Shown: piece by piece, positions 8,864 to 17,373 of the stretch | How positions within the stretch are numbered: the first letter of the stretch is position 1 | Layout of the letters: each line of letters begins with the position of its first letter | Source of the DNA: Planctomycetota bacterium | GTDB taxonomy: Bacteria; Planctomycetota; Brocadiia; Brocadiales; Brocadiaceae | Direction: 5' to 3' | DNA: 41,666 nucleotides | Assembly (NCBI GenBank): GCA_016873155.1 | Contig: VGXX01000008.1 | Span: 1 to 41,666 of the forward strand | Made by a program: the position numbers and the translations under genes | The notes under the pieces: model-generated | Databases searched by the model: none | The model's input: only the letters and a program-made list of their open reading frames with translations | Told to the model about the DNA's origin: nothing

Positions 8864-10225
8864 TTAACCCTTTTTATTCAATGATATTAATTTAATCAAA
8901 TCAATCCCGTAGTTTATCGGTACGCCAAAATTAGACCCTCGAAATCCAGGAAAGACGCCATAATTGATCCCGATTACCTTTCCCTTATTATTAAAAATAG
9001 GGCCGCCGCTGCCCCCGGCGGTAGTTTGCGCATCGTATACAATCCTGTTTTGCAAAATATCGCTTAAATGCCCTTGTGTTGAAAGCGGCCTGATCAGTCC
9101 CCAATTTGAAAGTTCCTGCACCAGGGGAACGAACGGCATGTTAAAAAGTTGTCTTACAATCTCCGGGTCTGTCTTTGCAAAAATAGCGCCCACCCCTGCC
9201 GGATACCCTAACAGTATTATGGGTTCACCAACCACCGCACCGCGCCCTGTATAATCTAATTCGAGAACTGGAATTTTTGCGCCCCGCATATCTATGCGCA
9301 ACAATGCAACGTCTACCTCATCGGAAATTTTCTCTACTTTCAAAGGAAATGGTTCTTTAATACCGGGGAAAAATGCCCTGAATACCTCAAATCTCGGTTT
9401 TATAGCCGATTCCAATTGGATATAAGGAGACATTTCCATTTCCCACCACGGCTCGGCAATATGACGATTGGTCAGGATCAATCCATCCGCACTGACCAAG
9501 AAGCCTGTACCTGTATATTCATTGATACCACGCTGCCCCCTGCCCATCATCATGAGAGGCTCGCCTGTCTCTTCATCAAAAAAATAAAAGGTTCCCTGGA
9601 TCAGACATATCCCGCCGCTATAGGTCTTAATTATATTCTCAGCGACAGACCTTTCTACCTCAAGGGTTCGTACTATTTCTACTGTCTTCGATAGTCTTGC
9701 GTATTGGTTATAAAAATATAATACCAAACTACCGACGATGATAAATAAGGTAGTTATAATCCCAATCTTGAAGGAATGAGAAGATTGAGTAAAAGCCTCC
9801 CACATAAGTTGCTTAAAAAATGCCGTTGCCGTGTTAAGCCGCCCTCTTCGTGAAGAACGCGCTATACCCAACGAGTCTTCCAGCATCTCAGACAAAGGTT
9901 TACATACATCAGCTTCATCCGTTTTAATTCGGAATCGCACCTTAGGACCGCCGTCACCAAACTCAATCAAATCACCGTCTTTCAGCACAGTTTCGTTAAT
10001 TAATCTGTTGTTTACCAGTGTTCCTTTTATACTTCCCTTATCGCGTAATATATAATCGCATTCATTGAGTTGTATTTCGGCATGACGATCGGATGTGCTG
10101 CCGTCGATATCCGGATCAAAACGAAGTTCATTTGAAGCGTCTGTTCCAATAGTTATCTTTTGGGACGCAAAAACTTCCGTATCGCCTCGATGGCTACCTG
10201 TTAAATGGACAAAGACGGCCTTCAA
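8864..10225 (-). CDS. FHA-domain, membrane-anchored trypsin-like serine protease
   Basis: This 453-residue protein starts with a cytoplasmic FHA phosphothreonine-binding domain (about residues 22-98; key segments SDRHAEIQL and VNNRLI). A single transmembrane helix lies at about 153-172. A trypsin/DegP-like protease follows with the triad visible as H255 (LTNRHIAE), D305 (DEVDVALLRI) and S406 (TAGGSGGP). There is no PDZ domain. The arrangement places the phosphopeptide sensor inside and the protease outside the inner membrane. The start is TTG at 10225, preceded by AAGGAAG; it opens the FHA fold correctly. It lies 30 bp downstream of hpt and directly upstream of two secreted-protein genes, which are possible substrates or partners. 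That partnership is inferred. Confidence 0.88.
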   Translation of the reverse strand: MKAVFVHLTGSHRGDTEVFASQKITIGTDASNELRFDPDIDGSTSDRHAEIQLNECDYILRDKGSIKGTLVNNRLINETVLKDGDLIEFGDGGPKVRFRIKTDEADVCKPLSEMLEDSLGIARSSRRGRLNTATAFFKQLMWEAFTQSSHSFKIGIITTLFIIVGSLVLYFYNQYARLSKTVEIVRTLEVERSVAENIIKTYSGGICLIQGTFYFFDEETGEPLMMMGRGQRGINEYTGTGFLVSADGLILTNRHIAEPWWEMEMSPYIQLESAIKPRFEVFRAFFPGIKEPFPLKVEKISDEVDVALLRIDMRGAKIPVLELDYTGRGAVVGEPIILLGYPAGVGAIFAKTDPEIVRQLFNMPFVPLVQELSNWGLIRPLSTQGHLSDILQNRIVYDAQTTAGGSGGPIFNNKGKVIGINYGVFPGFRGSNFGVPINYGIDLIKLISLNKKG

Positions 10226-10255
10226 AGGGTGGCTTCCTTATGTTTAGTCTAAAAT

Positions 10256-10807
10256 TTACAAAATACCTTCTCTACGATAACATGCGTCTTTCAGCACAGC
10301 TATAAATGGCAAATTTCTGTATTTATTATTGTAGTCCAATCCGTATCCGACAACAAAGTCATCCCCGATGTCAAAACAGGAATATTCGGGCTGGATATTA
10401 AAGCGTCTTCTGCTCGATCTGTTTAAAAGAACGCAGCTCTTGAGTGTTCTGGGCTTGTATTTCCTTATATCATCCAATACCCTTTTCAGGGTACTACCCG
10501 TGTCGGCAATGTCATCGATCACCAAGACATGTTTACCTTCTATATCGATCTTAAATTGACGATTAATCTTTGTTTCTGTCGTTGGGAAAGTAGACTCACC
10601 GTACGTTGCGGCATCGATAGTATCCAGCCTGATAGGAAAAGGAATCAAACGAATCAAATCAGCAAGAAAAACAAGACTCCCATTGAGGACCGCAATAATT
10701 GTCCACTCTTTGCCCGTGTAGTCACGAATCAATGTCTTCGATAGTTCAAGGAGTTTATTTCGTATTTGATCTTCGCTGATTACAATCTTCGCAATATCTT
10801 TTTCCAC
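10256..10807 (-). CDS. hpt: Hypoxanthine phosphoribosyltransferase
   Basis: This enzyme converts hypoxanthine or guanine plus PRPP to IMP or GMP in purine salvage in the cytoplasm. The 183-residue length is normal. The PRPP-binding motif VLVIDDIADTGSTL is intact, as are the AVLNGSLVFLADLIR loop and the C-terminal VVGYGLDYNNKYRNLPFI purine-site region. The start is GTG at 10807, supported by a GGGAGG ribosome-binding site upstream. It lies between the glutaredoxin-FTR-DUF3422 gene (34 bp upstream) and the FHA-protease gene, all on the same strand, so co-transcription is likely although the functions differ. Confidence 0.95.
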   Translation of the reverse strand: MEKDIAKIVISEDQIRNKLLELSKTLIRDYTGKEWTIIAVLNGSLVFLADLIRLIPFPIRLDTIDAATYGESTFPTTETKINRQFKIDIEGKHVLVIDDIADTGSTLKRVLDDIRKYKPRTLKSCVLLNRSSRRRFNIQPEYSCFDIGDDFVVGYGLDYNNKYRNLPFIAVLKDACYRREGIL

Positions 10808-10841
10808 TTCCTCTATCCTCCCTTTAGTTCATTCCGTTATA

Positions 10842-12788
10842 TTATTTCGTTTTACGGGTACTCTGGGCTTTAATTAGTTTCTTTGCACGAAAGGTTAGAT
10901 ACCAACTGATCCCTATCGCTATAGGCACAAAAATGGCTTTTGCAGTAGTTAATGAAACATTAATAATGTGACTGGCCTCCAAACTTTCAAAAACAAAGCC
11001 GAACAAATGAATGGTATAGTACGAAAGAACAATCACAGATAAACCTTCTACCGTATGCTGCATCATCATCTGTGTCTTTGTTGTTTCATCCACGCTCCGT
11101 TGAAGTTCCAGGCTCTGCTCCTGCAAAATGAGGTCTATTTTCGTGCGTAACATGGTAATCAAATCCGCCATTTCTCGCCGTATGCCGTCGATACGAATAA
11201 ATAATCGCTGGTATTGGTCGCCAAGGGTATCAGCCTTTTCCATAAAAAATCTGGAGAGCGCCGGATAATTAAACCCGCCGTCGCCTTCCCTCCAATCCTT
11301 AAGAATTCTTCGTATCACATCCCTTTTCAAGAGTGTGTCATTCATACGATGCCGCGATTCCTCAGCAATGCCGGAGATATCACCAAAGTTATTGCTTAAT
11401 CCGTGCAGCCACCCCTTTAACGCTTCCGGAAGAGATTTTGGCAAATTCATGCTAATGATACGCATCTTGGATACAATGGTTGACTCTAAAATATCCAGTT
11501 TGTCCATTGCTAAAATATATCGTTGTCTTTCCACACTCAAGAGTTGATAATTTGTCTCCAAGGTGATAATCTCTTCGACAATCTTATCGAGCATCTGATC
11601 ATCCGGCGATATAACAAATGTATCTTTCCCCGTTCCTTCCACCTCAAAACCTGCTGCAACTTTGTACTTGTCATAGACGTGGCTCATGTATCTTTGCCCG
11701 GGCAAAAGGAGATGCAAGTCTTCTTTGGTGAAGGTCGCACCTGGCACAATCAGGTAACACTCAAAGAGTTTATTTTTATGTACAGGGACGTCTATGCTCT
11801 GAAAAAGTTTTTCTCCATTCGTTAATTTCCCATTAACTGCCGTACAGATAATTCGATACGTGTATACTTCCTGATCCTGTCTCAGTTTTATGGTAACCTT
11901 CGTATCGTTAATAATCTTACTTACACAAGCTGTATCGTCATTCCACTGAAGACCCGACGCCTGTGTATTCAGGCCGCTTGTCATTCTCAGGAATCCTTCT
12001 CTGGCTTTATTTTTATCAGCAATATCCTGCATATAGCCAATTACTTTTATGCGAATCTTAAGCGGGATTGCAGGCGCTCCAGCCGCTGCATCGGGAACTT
12101 CTTCTGCTGCTGAGACTGCTCTCTTTTCTCCAACTTCACTTCGTTCCCTTGAATCAGGAACATACTGGGGCAAAGATGTGTCGCCTGAAACATAACGATC
12201 CGATACAAACAATGAGCAATAACACCTCCCGTTTTTTTCAACATCCAGAAAACAATAGGAACACGGGCAAATAATATCACAATCCAACTGATATTTTCCG
12301 GTAGCCAAACGGCAAGGACACGCCTTATATCCGTAACGCTTCTCGTTAACAGCAAGTCCTGTAAGAATTTCTTCGACTACCTGTTTATCAGGATTAATTG
12401 TGTAGCCGTGGCTCTTTGCCTCTCTCGTCAGCCATTCGCGCATTTTTTCAATGGTTTCGCGATAGACTCCCTCCTTTGAAGATAAACCGGGTTTGATTTC
12501 ACCATCTTCTATTTTAATCCTTTCCTGTTCCTCTCTCAGTGAAGGGAGTTTCAATAAATGCCGCAGCCTCGACTCGTGGAAACCAATTACACAAGTGCCG
12601 TCAATATAGGTTACGGGAAATGAACGTTGTTTACTGAGATGATACGACTCGGCAATGGCATTTTCCTGCTCGGTTCCATCTAACAAATCAATTACTATAG
12701 ATTTGTAATGTATATCGTGTTTCTTTAAAAATGTCTCAACCCTATCACACCAATGACAGGTTGATATTCTGTACACCCTTACGTCCAT
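10842..12788 (-). CDS. Glutaredoxin - ferredoxin:thioredoxin reductase catalytic domain - DUF3422 fusion
   Basis: Three units lie in one 648-residue chain. Residues 1-80 are glutaredoxin-like, with a CHWC active site at C11-C14 and the cis-Pro segment SFPVTYIDG. Residues about 130-200 match the catalytic beta subunit of ferredoxin:thioredoxin reductase, with the ordered CPC, CPC and CYC pairs (C157/C159, C174/C176, C189/C191) that bind the 4Fe-4S cluster and active disulfide. The remaining part, ending in two transmembrane helices (about 585-635), matches DUF3422, a membrane-associated family of unknown function. I chose the ATG at 12788 because it opens the glutaredoxin strand; a TTG at 12806 is possible. 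The fusion suggests electron flow from a ferredoxin through the Fe-S domain to the glutaredoxin at the membrane; this is inferred. Confidence 0.82.
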   Translation of the reverse strand: MDVRVYRISTCHWCDRVETFLKKHDIHYKSIVIDLLDGTEQENAIAESYHLSKQRSFPVTYIDGTCVIGFHESRLRHLLKLPSLREEQERIKIEDGEIKPGLSSKEGVYRETIEKMREWLTREAKSHGYTINPDKQVVEEILTGLAVNEKRYGYKACPCRLATGKYQLDCDIICPCSYCFLDVEKNGRCYCSLFVSDRYVSGDTSLPQYVPDSRERSEVGEKRAVSAAEEVPDAAAGAPAIPLKIRIKVIGYMQDIADKNKAREGFLRMTSGLNTQASGLQWNDDTACVSKIINDTKVTIKLRQDQEVYTYRIICTAVNGKLTNGEKLFQSIDVPVHKNKLFECYLIVPGATFTKEDLHLLLPGQRYMSHVYDKYKVAAGFEVEGTGKDTFVISPDDQMLDKIVEEIITLETNYQLLSVERQRYILAMDKLDILESTIVSKMRIISMNLPKSLPEALKGWLHGLSNNFGDISGIAEESRHRMNDTLLKRDVIRRILKDWREGDGGFNYPALSRFFMEKADTLGDQYQRLFIRIDGIRREMADLITMLRTKIDLILQEQSLELQRSVDETTKTQMMMQHTVEGLSVIVLSYYTIHLFGFVFESLEASHIINVSLTTAKAIFVPIAIGISWYLTFRAKKLIKAQSTRKTK

Positions 12789-12939
12789 ATTTTGTATATC
12801 AAACAATGTTAAAACTTTTGTAATTGTTTCGAATTTTGGATTTCGTGCTTCGGATTTAGCAAGTCCTTAATGAACAAAAATTTACAAGGTAGACCCTCAT
12901 GAGCCTTAATAGCACACAAAAGGGCATGAAAATATATCA

Positions 12940-13066
12940 CCCTCCCTTGATCCCTCCCATCGTTCGACTGAGCGTTCGTCTGAGCTCACGCCGAAGACTC
13001 ACGACGAAGTCAAGGGAGGGAAAGTTCTCTCGCCCCTTGTGGGAGAGGGTCTGGGTGAGGGGTATT
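12940..13066. repeat. Intergenic palindromic element
   Basis: Perfect 11-bp arms CCCTCCCTTGA (12940-12950) and TCAAGGGAGGG (13010-13020) enclose a degenerate internal segment of CGT/GAG-rich units. It is followed by a GCCCCTTGTGGGAGAGGG-type segment ending in GTGAGGGG. It has no convincing coding potential and resembles small dispersed non-autonomous repeats; it fills most of the 290-bp gap. Confidence 0.6.
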
Positions 13067-13078
13067 TTCGTGCCAATA

Positions 13079-13429
13079 CTATAACCTTCTGATATCGTAA
13101 TCGCCGCCTATTTCGATTAATTCAAATATAACCCCGCACATCCGGCATCTGGCCTGGTCTCCGATCCCGGGGTTTTTCCCAAAATTAACTTCCCATCCGC
13201 ATACAGGACAATAAAATTTCACTTCATGTTCCCCGTCTTGAATAAATTGCAGTAATCTCTGAAGACCATTCACGTGTCCCGTTTCTGCTTTAGCAAACTC
13301 CAGAAACATCTCTCTTAACTGTGCGTCGGATACTTTCTCTGCAAATTCATTATATATCCGCACCGCATCCTTCTCGAATTCAAGGTCGGTCTCAATCATC
13401 CTGATAATCGACAAATATCCATGATGCAT
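13079..13429 (-). CDS. Rubrerythrin-like protein: half-ferritin helix pair plus rubredoxin-type ribbon
   Basis: The first 65 residues form two predicted helices with one carboxylate/His set (E in FEKDAVRIYNEF, then AKAETGHVNGL giving an ExxH). A C-terminal domain follows with CPVCGWEVNFG and CRMCG pairs that would bind iron or zinc in a rubredoxin-like knuckle. Ordinary rubrerythrin has a four-helix bundle with two ExxH sets and about 190 residues. This 116-residue form would need to dimerise to build a diiron site. The likely role is peroxide or iron handling. The neighbouring gene 92 bp upstream encodes another single-ExxH helical pair. Family assignment is fairly firm; activity is inferred. 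Confidence 0.78.
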   Translation of the reverse strand: MHHGYLSIIRMIETDLEFEKDAVRIYNEFAEKVSDAQLREMFLEFAKAETGHVNGLQRLLQFIQDGEHEVKFYCPVCGWEVNFGKNPGIGDQARCRMCGVIFELIEIGGDYDIRRL

Positions 13430-13491
13430 GCCTGTATTTCCCCTGTTTCATTTCCTTATCACAAGGAGTTAATTTTATCTCTGATTTTAAA

Positions 13492-13520
13492 ACTTTGCGT
13501 CCTTTGCGCATCTGCGGTAA
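13492..13520 (-). repeat. Short GCAAAGGACGCAAAG-type repeat
   Basis: On the minus strand the segment reads TTACCGCAGATGCGCAAAG followed by GACGCAAAGTT. This phased GCAAAG pattern resembles a degenerate repeat seen in intergenic regions of unrelated bacteria. It sits between the two ferritin-like genes. A second copy was not found in this window. Confidence 0.35.
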
Positions 13521-13521
13521 A

Positions 13522-13761
13522 TCATTTATCTTCTATCCTATCGCTGCCGCTTCCAATCAGCCGTAAAATATGCCCCCGAATGATCTTTTCGTGATCGACT
13601 TCATTTCTGTGAAGACCTTCCAGCAGTGTGTGGATTTCCGGGTCTTTCACGATATCATGCTGTTCCTGATATCGTCTGGTTGCCTCGATTTCTAATGCAA
13701 GCGCTTGTTCGAGTATTTTCAAATCGTTCTCTTTGCTCCTACCCGTTGCATTATCCCTCAT
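13522..13761 (-). CDS. Small two-helix ferritin-like protein (79 residues)
   Basis: Two amphipathic helices are predicted: one with E and Y residues (ALEIEATRRYQEQHDIV) and one with a clear ExxxH/ExxH-type pair (GLHRNEVDHEKII). The PEIHTLLEGL turn between them resembles half-ferritins such as the encapsulated ferritin-like cargo proteins. No encapsulin shell gene or obvious C-terminal cargo tag is visible in this window. The ATG overlaps the stop of the upstream TPR gene (ATGA), so translation is probably coupled. The likely function is iron oxidation or storage after oligomerisation, which is inferred. Confidence 0.7.
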   Translation of the reverse strand: MRDNATGRSKENDLKILEQALALEIEATRRYQEQHDIVKDPEIHTLLEGLHRNEVDHEKIIRGHILRLIGSGSDRIEDK

Positions 13762-14480
13762 CGTTCTCTCCGCTCCATTTCAAGTTGTTTCAATATGCGA
13801 TTTTCCTCAAAAACACCTTCACTATTTCCCACCTTATCGTAAATAGCACGCAGGATACTGTGTGCTTTTTCCGATTTCGGATTCAACTGAATAGCCTTTT
13901 TAAGCTCTGCAGTAGCTTCATCAAACATATTCTTTTTAAAATAGCAAACACCAAAGAAATAATGGCCGTCCTCCAACTCCGGATTAATTTCTACTGCCTT
14001 TTTACACGCATCAAATGCCTCTTCCTGTTTTTCGATTAAACTGTAAGCAACTGCCAGATAAAGATATCCCTCGGCTTCTTTTTTATCTTTTTTCGCAGCG
14101 TACAATTCTATTGCTTTTTTATATTCAACTATAGCCTCAGAAACTTTCTCTTTAGCCACGTAGGCAAAGGCGATATTGTAATACGCCTTCGGTTCATTGG
14201 GGTCTACTTCGATTGCCTTTTTCAGTTCCGCTATCGATTCATCGTGCATGTTCTTCGCATAGTAAGCAATGCCTAAATTAAAATGGGCATCGTAATGCCT
14301 TTGGTTCAGTTCCAATGCCTTTTTAAATTCCGTAATTGCCTCGTCGAACTTTCTTTTGTTATAAAAGTAAAGCCCTTCGTTGTTATGATAATCTGCCTTA
14401 TTCCCACAACCTCCCATTATGCAAAATACCAATAATACTATCCAATTGAAGCCCGGAAAGATTTTATTCTTTATCAACAT
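13758..14480 (-). CDS. TPR lipoprotein
   Basis: This is a 240-residue protein with a hydrophobic N-terminus ending in a lipobox-like MGGC (Cys25), followed by five to six tetratricopeptide repeats covering nearly the whole mature chain. The repeats share the YDAHFNLGIAYYAKNMHDES pattern. It is probably tethered to a membrane on the periplasmic side as a scaffold. Its ATG overlaps the 3' end of the receiver-GGDEF gene by 17 bases, and its stop overlaps the next gene, so it belongs to the signalling operon. A role in presenting or assembling the sensor is possible but untested. Confidence 0.85.
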   Translation of the reverse strand: MLIKNKIFPGFNWIVLLVFCIMGGCGNKADYHNNEGLYFYNKRKFDEAITEFKKALELNQRHYDAHFNLGIAYYAKNMHDESIAELKKAIEVDPNEPKAYYNIAFAYVAKEKVSEAIVEYKKAIELYAAKKDKKEAEGYLYLAVAYSLIEKQEEAFDACKKAVEINPELEDGHYFFGVCYFKKNMFDEATAELKKAIQLNPKSEKAHSILRAIYDKVGNSEGVFEENRILKQLEMERRER

Positions 14481-15456
14481 TTATAGACCCTGTTCCTTCT
14501 TCTTTGTAGTCAGCTATCTTGTTCTTATCAAAATAACATATCTTATTTTTCCCCGTCTTCTTTGCGTGGTACATAGCTTCATCGGCCTTGCCGATTAATT
14601 CCTCCTTCAAAAGCGCCTCCTTCGGATATGATACGACACCAATACTCATGGTAATGGTTTTACATGGAAGCGCATCGGCATACAACCATTTTTTTGTGCG
14701 AATTGCCTGCAGTATATAAAGAGCCACACGCAAGCCGTCTTCAATCACCGTATCAGGAAGAATTACCGCAAATTCTTCACCTCCATACCTCGCCACAAAG
14801 TCCGTTTTTCTCGTCGTCTCTAAAAATATGGGAGCCAATTCCCGAAGCACCTCGTCTCCGGCCAGATGACCATTCACGTCATTGTATTGTTTGAAATTAT
14901 CCACATCTGCAAAGATCAGGGTAAACGTGCTGGAATTCCTTCTTGCCCTTTGTAATTCACGGTCTAAAAATTCATGAAAATAGCGATGATTATAAACCTT
15001 GGTTAGACCATCCGTAATAGAAAGGTGCTTGTAATGCTTTACCATGCGCGACTCTTGCAACAACTTTTGCCGTTCCACGGCTTTTTCTATAATAACCTTC
15101 ATTTCCTCAAGCCCAAAAGGCTTACAAATGTAATCGTATGCGCCGAGTTTCATTGCGTTAACGGCAGATTCGACTGTACTATACGCAGTAATAATTATTA
15201 CGCAAATATCCGGATTTATTTTTTGTACGCGCTGTAACAATTCCAGTCCACTCATACCCGGCATTTTGAGGTCGGTAATAACGATTTCAAAGGGTTCATT
15301 TTCAATCTGTGCAATCGCATCGTTACCGTCTTTTGCCGTTTTCACTGCGTAACCAGTCTGAGATAGCGCATCGAAAAGCATATCACGAATTATTTCCTCG
15401 TCATCAACAACAAGTATTCGCACCCGCTCAACAACTTCCGTTAATGTGTCCATCAT
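14464..15456 (-). CDS. Response regulator with diguanylate cyclase (GGDEF) output
   Basis: The receiver domain (about residues 10-125) has the acidic pair D18/D19, phospho-acceptor D62 in VITDLKMPGMSG and K112 in the CKPF motif. A linker helix leads to a GGDEF domain (about 145-310) with an intact GGEEF active site at 225-229. An upstream RxxD (R216-D219) forms the product-inhibition I-site. It should therefore make cyclic di-GMP under phosphorylation control, with feedback inhibition. It starts 15 bp after the histidine kinase stop, so the kinase is the probable partner. A second ATG at 15453 is an alternative start. Confidence 0.93.
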   Translation of the reverse strand: MMDTLTEVVERVRILVVDDEEIIRDMLFDALSQTGYAVKTAKDGNDAIAQIENEPFEIVITDLKMPGMSGLELLQRVQKINPDICVIIITAYSTVESAVNAMKLGAYDYICKPFGLEEMKVIIEKAVERQKLLQESRMVKHYKHLSITDGLTKVYNHRYFHEFLDRELQRARRNSSTFTLIFADVDNFKQYNDVNGHLAGDEVLRELAPIFLETTRKTDFVARYGGEEFAVILPDTVIEDGLRVALYILQAIRTKKWLYADALPCKTITMSIGVVSYPKEALLKEELIGKADEAMYHAKKTGKNKICYFDKNKIADYKEEGTGSINVDKE

Positions 15457-15471
15457 TTAACTGCCCCTTGA

Positions 15472-17364
15472 TTAAACATTTTTATCGCTCTTTACGGGTA
15501 AAATTATCGTAAACACCGCACCCCTACCTAACCGGCTGTCCACCTCAATGCTCCCTTTATGGTTTTTTATAATATCATAACATATAGATAAACCAAGTCC
15601 AGTTCCTTTCCAGTCCATCTTGGTCGTAAAAAACGGCTCAAATATTCTATCCTTATATTTTTCGGGAATCCCGCAACCCGTATCCTTAAATTCTATAGCC
15701 ACGTTGCCATTTTCATTTCTGGTCGAGATAAATAACTGCCCGCCTTCCGGCATCGCTTGCTGCGCATTGATAATTATATTGGTAAACACCTGTTGTAACT
15801 GTCCATGATTCCCCTCAACCTGTTTTATGTCCGGGACTAAATTTTTAATCACTTCAATCTTATTTTCTAAAAGCTGACGTTCTATGAGAGACAAAGTATT
15901 CGCAACAACATTATTTACGTTAACAGGCACGACTTCTTCGGGTGATTTCCTTGCAAACTGAAGCAGATTCTGTATTATTTCTTTACAACGACGCGACCCG
16001 TTCTCCATGTGTTGTAAATATTTCTTAAACGCATAAACCTCTTCTATCTTTAAGTTTTCTTTTGCTAATGTATCCAGCATAAATTGTGTATAACCCAGGA
16101 TACCTGCGATGGGATTATTCAATTCATGCGCAACCCCTGCCCCCAATTGACCAATGGCTGCTAATTTGCCTGCCTGCACCAACTGATGCTGTTTTTCCTT
16201 CAATTCCTTAGTTCTTTCCTCTACCCTCTTTTCCAGGGTAACGTTTAACAAACTAATCTTATTAAATGCCTCGTGTAACTCTTCTGTTTTGCCTTGCAGT
16301 TCTTGATGCGCTTTATTTAAACGCATTAACATATCATTGAAAGCCGCCCCTAATAAGCCGATTTCGTCCCTGCTTTTTACACTCGCTTTGTAACTCAAAT
16401 CGCCATTGGACACCCTGGACATTCCATGTATTAAAGTCCGTATCGGTTTTACTATACTTCCGGACAAGAAAATGCTTATGAATACTACCAGGAAAAGACC
16501 GATAATTAAAACGTATGTAACATCATATTTTAACTTCGATAAATTAGACAAGGCATCTCTTTTCTCCTGCACAACAATAATCCGCCATTCAGGCAACTCA
16601 TACTCCGTCGTGCTGGAATATTTTTCAGCGCTGTAAAAAAGCGTCTCTGAACCCGAATCAGAAGAATCTATAACCCCGGACTTTTTCTCCGGATCAAATG
16701 GCGCCTGCCTGAACAACATTTTTTTCTCCGGATGAGCAACATAGTATCGCCGGTCATTTATAATCGTAACAAAACCCGTATTCCCAATCGTAATACTATC
16801 CACAATCTCCCACAAACGCTCCATATTAAGTTGTCCGACCAGCGCAGCATATATTTTCCCATTTTCATCTATTAAAGGAACCGAAATGGCAAGAACAACC
16901 TTATAAGGGTCGAGAATGACATGGGCATCTGATACAAATACATTCCCTTTTACTGCTTCAAGAAACCACTTTTTAGATCTCCATTCTCCCCGGTAATTGT
17001 ATGTGGTAGAGGTTATTACTCGACCTTGAGTATTGATCATGGTAATGTCTTCAAAACGTTTGTAATAATCCTGGATTTTTCTCATTGCCAATAACTTTTT
17101 ATCTGCATGTATCCCCGAATTCTTCATGTCTCCACTTTCCGCCAGCACCTTCATATCGGCTACACAACTACTCATAAAACGACCTACTTCTTCCCCGGTA
17201 TTTTTAGCTAACAACCCAAGATTATTACAGGCATCGTCTCGTATAAGGCCTTCAGTATATTTAAACAAAAAGAGTATCCCTATAAATAGGGGTAAAAGTC
17301 CTACCAGTACAAAAGGAAGGGCTATTTTGAATCCTAATTTTCTAAAGAAGCTTATATTCCCCAA
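15472..17364 (-). CDS. Cache-domain sensor histidine kinase
   Basis: This is a 630-residue inner-membrane kinase. A first transmembrane helix (about 11-35) and a second (about 284-303) enclose a double-Cache-like periplasmic sensor (about 38-270; for example GEWRSKKWFLEAVKG and VLAISVPLIDENGKIYAALVG). Then come a HAMP domain (300-352), a coiled coil, a HisKA domain with H413 in GAGVAHELNNPIAG, and a HATPase with N533 (IINAQQA), DTGCGIP and GTGLGLS boxes. It has no receiver of its own. The TTG start at 17364 has AAAGGA upstream. It lies nine bases after a PotD-like binding-protein gene and 15 bases before its likely response regulator. The ligand may be delivered by the binding protein. Confidence 0.92.
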   Translation of the reverse strand: MGNISFFRKLGFKIALPFVLVGLLPLFIGILFLFKYTEGLIRDDACNNLGLLAKNTGEEVGRFMSSCVADMKVLAESGDMKNSGIHADKKLLAMRKIQDYYKRFEDITMINTQGRVITSTTYNYRGEWRSKKWFLEAVKGNVFVSDAHVILDPYKVVLAISVPLIDENGKIYAALVGQLNMERLWEIVDSITIGNTGFVTIINDRRYYVAHPEKKMLFRQAPFDPEKKSGVIDSSDSGSETLFYSAEKYSSTTEYELPEWRIIVVQEKRDALSNLSKLKYDVTYVLIIGLFLVVFISIFLSGSIVKPIRTLIHGMSRVSNGDLSYKASVKSRDEIGLLGAAFNDMLMRLNKAHQELQGKTEELHEAFNKISLLNVTLEKRVEERTKELKEKQHQLVQAGKLAAIGQLGAGVAHELNNPIAGILGYTQFMLDTLAKENLKIEEVYAFKKYLQHMENGSRRCKEIIQNLLQFARKSPEEVVPVNVNNVVANTLSLIERQLLENKIEVIKNLVPDIKQVEGNHGQLQQVFTNIIINAQQAMPEGGQLFISTRNENGNVAIEFKDTGCGIPEKYKDRIFEPFFTTKMDWKGTGLGLSICYDIIKNHKGSIEVDSRLGRGAVFTIILPVKSDKNV

Positions 17365-17373
17365 TTTTATCCT

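Noticed and set aside
12899-13084. Plus-strand 61-residue open frame
   Set aside because: It is a translation of the palindromic element; Arg/Ser-rich and repeat-derived.
13626-14039. Plus-strand open frame of 137 residues
   Set aside because: It lies antisense to the TPR lipoprotein and half-ferritin genes, which have clear domains and overlapping starts and stops; its translation is low-complexity Phe/Leu-rich.
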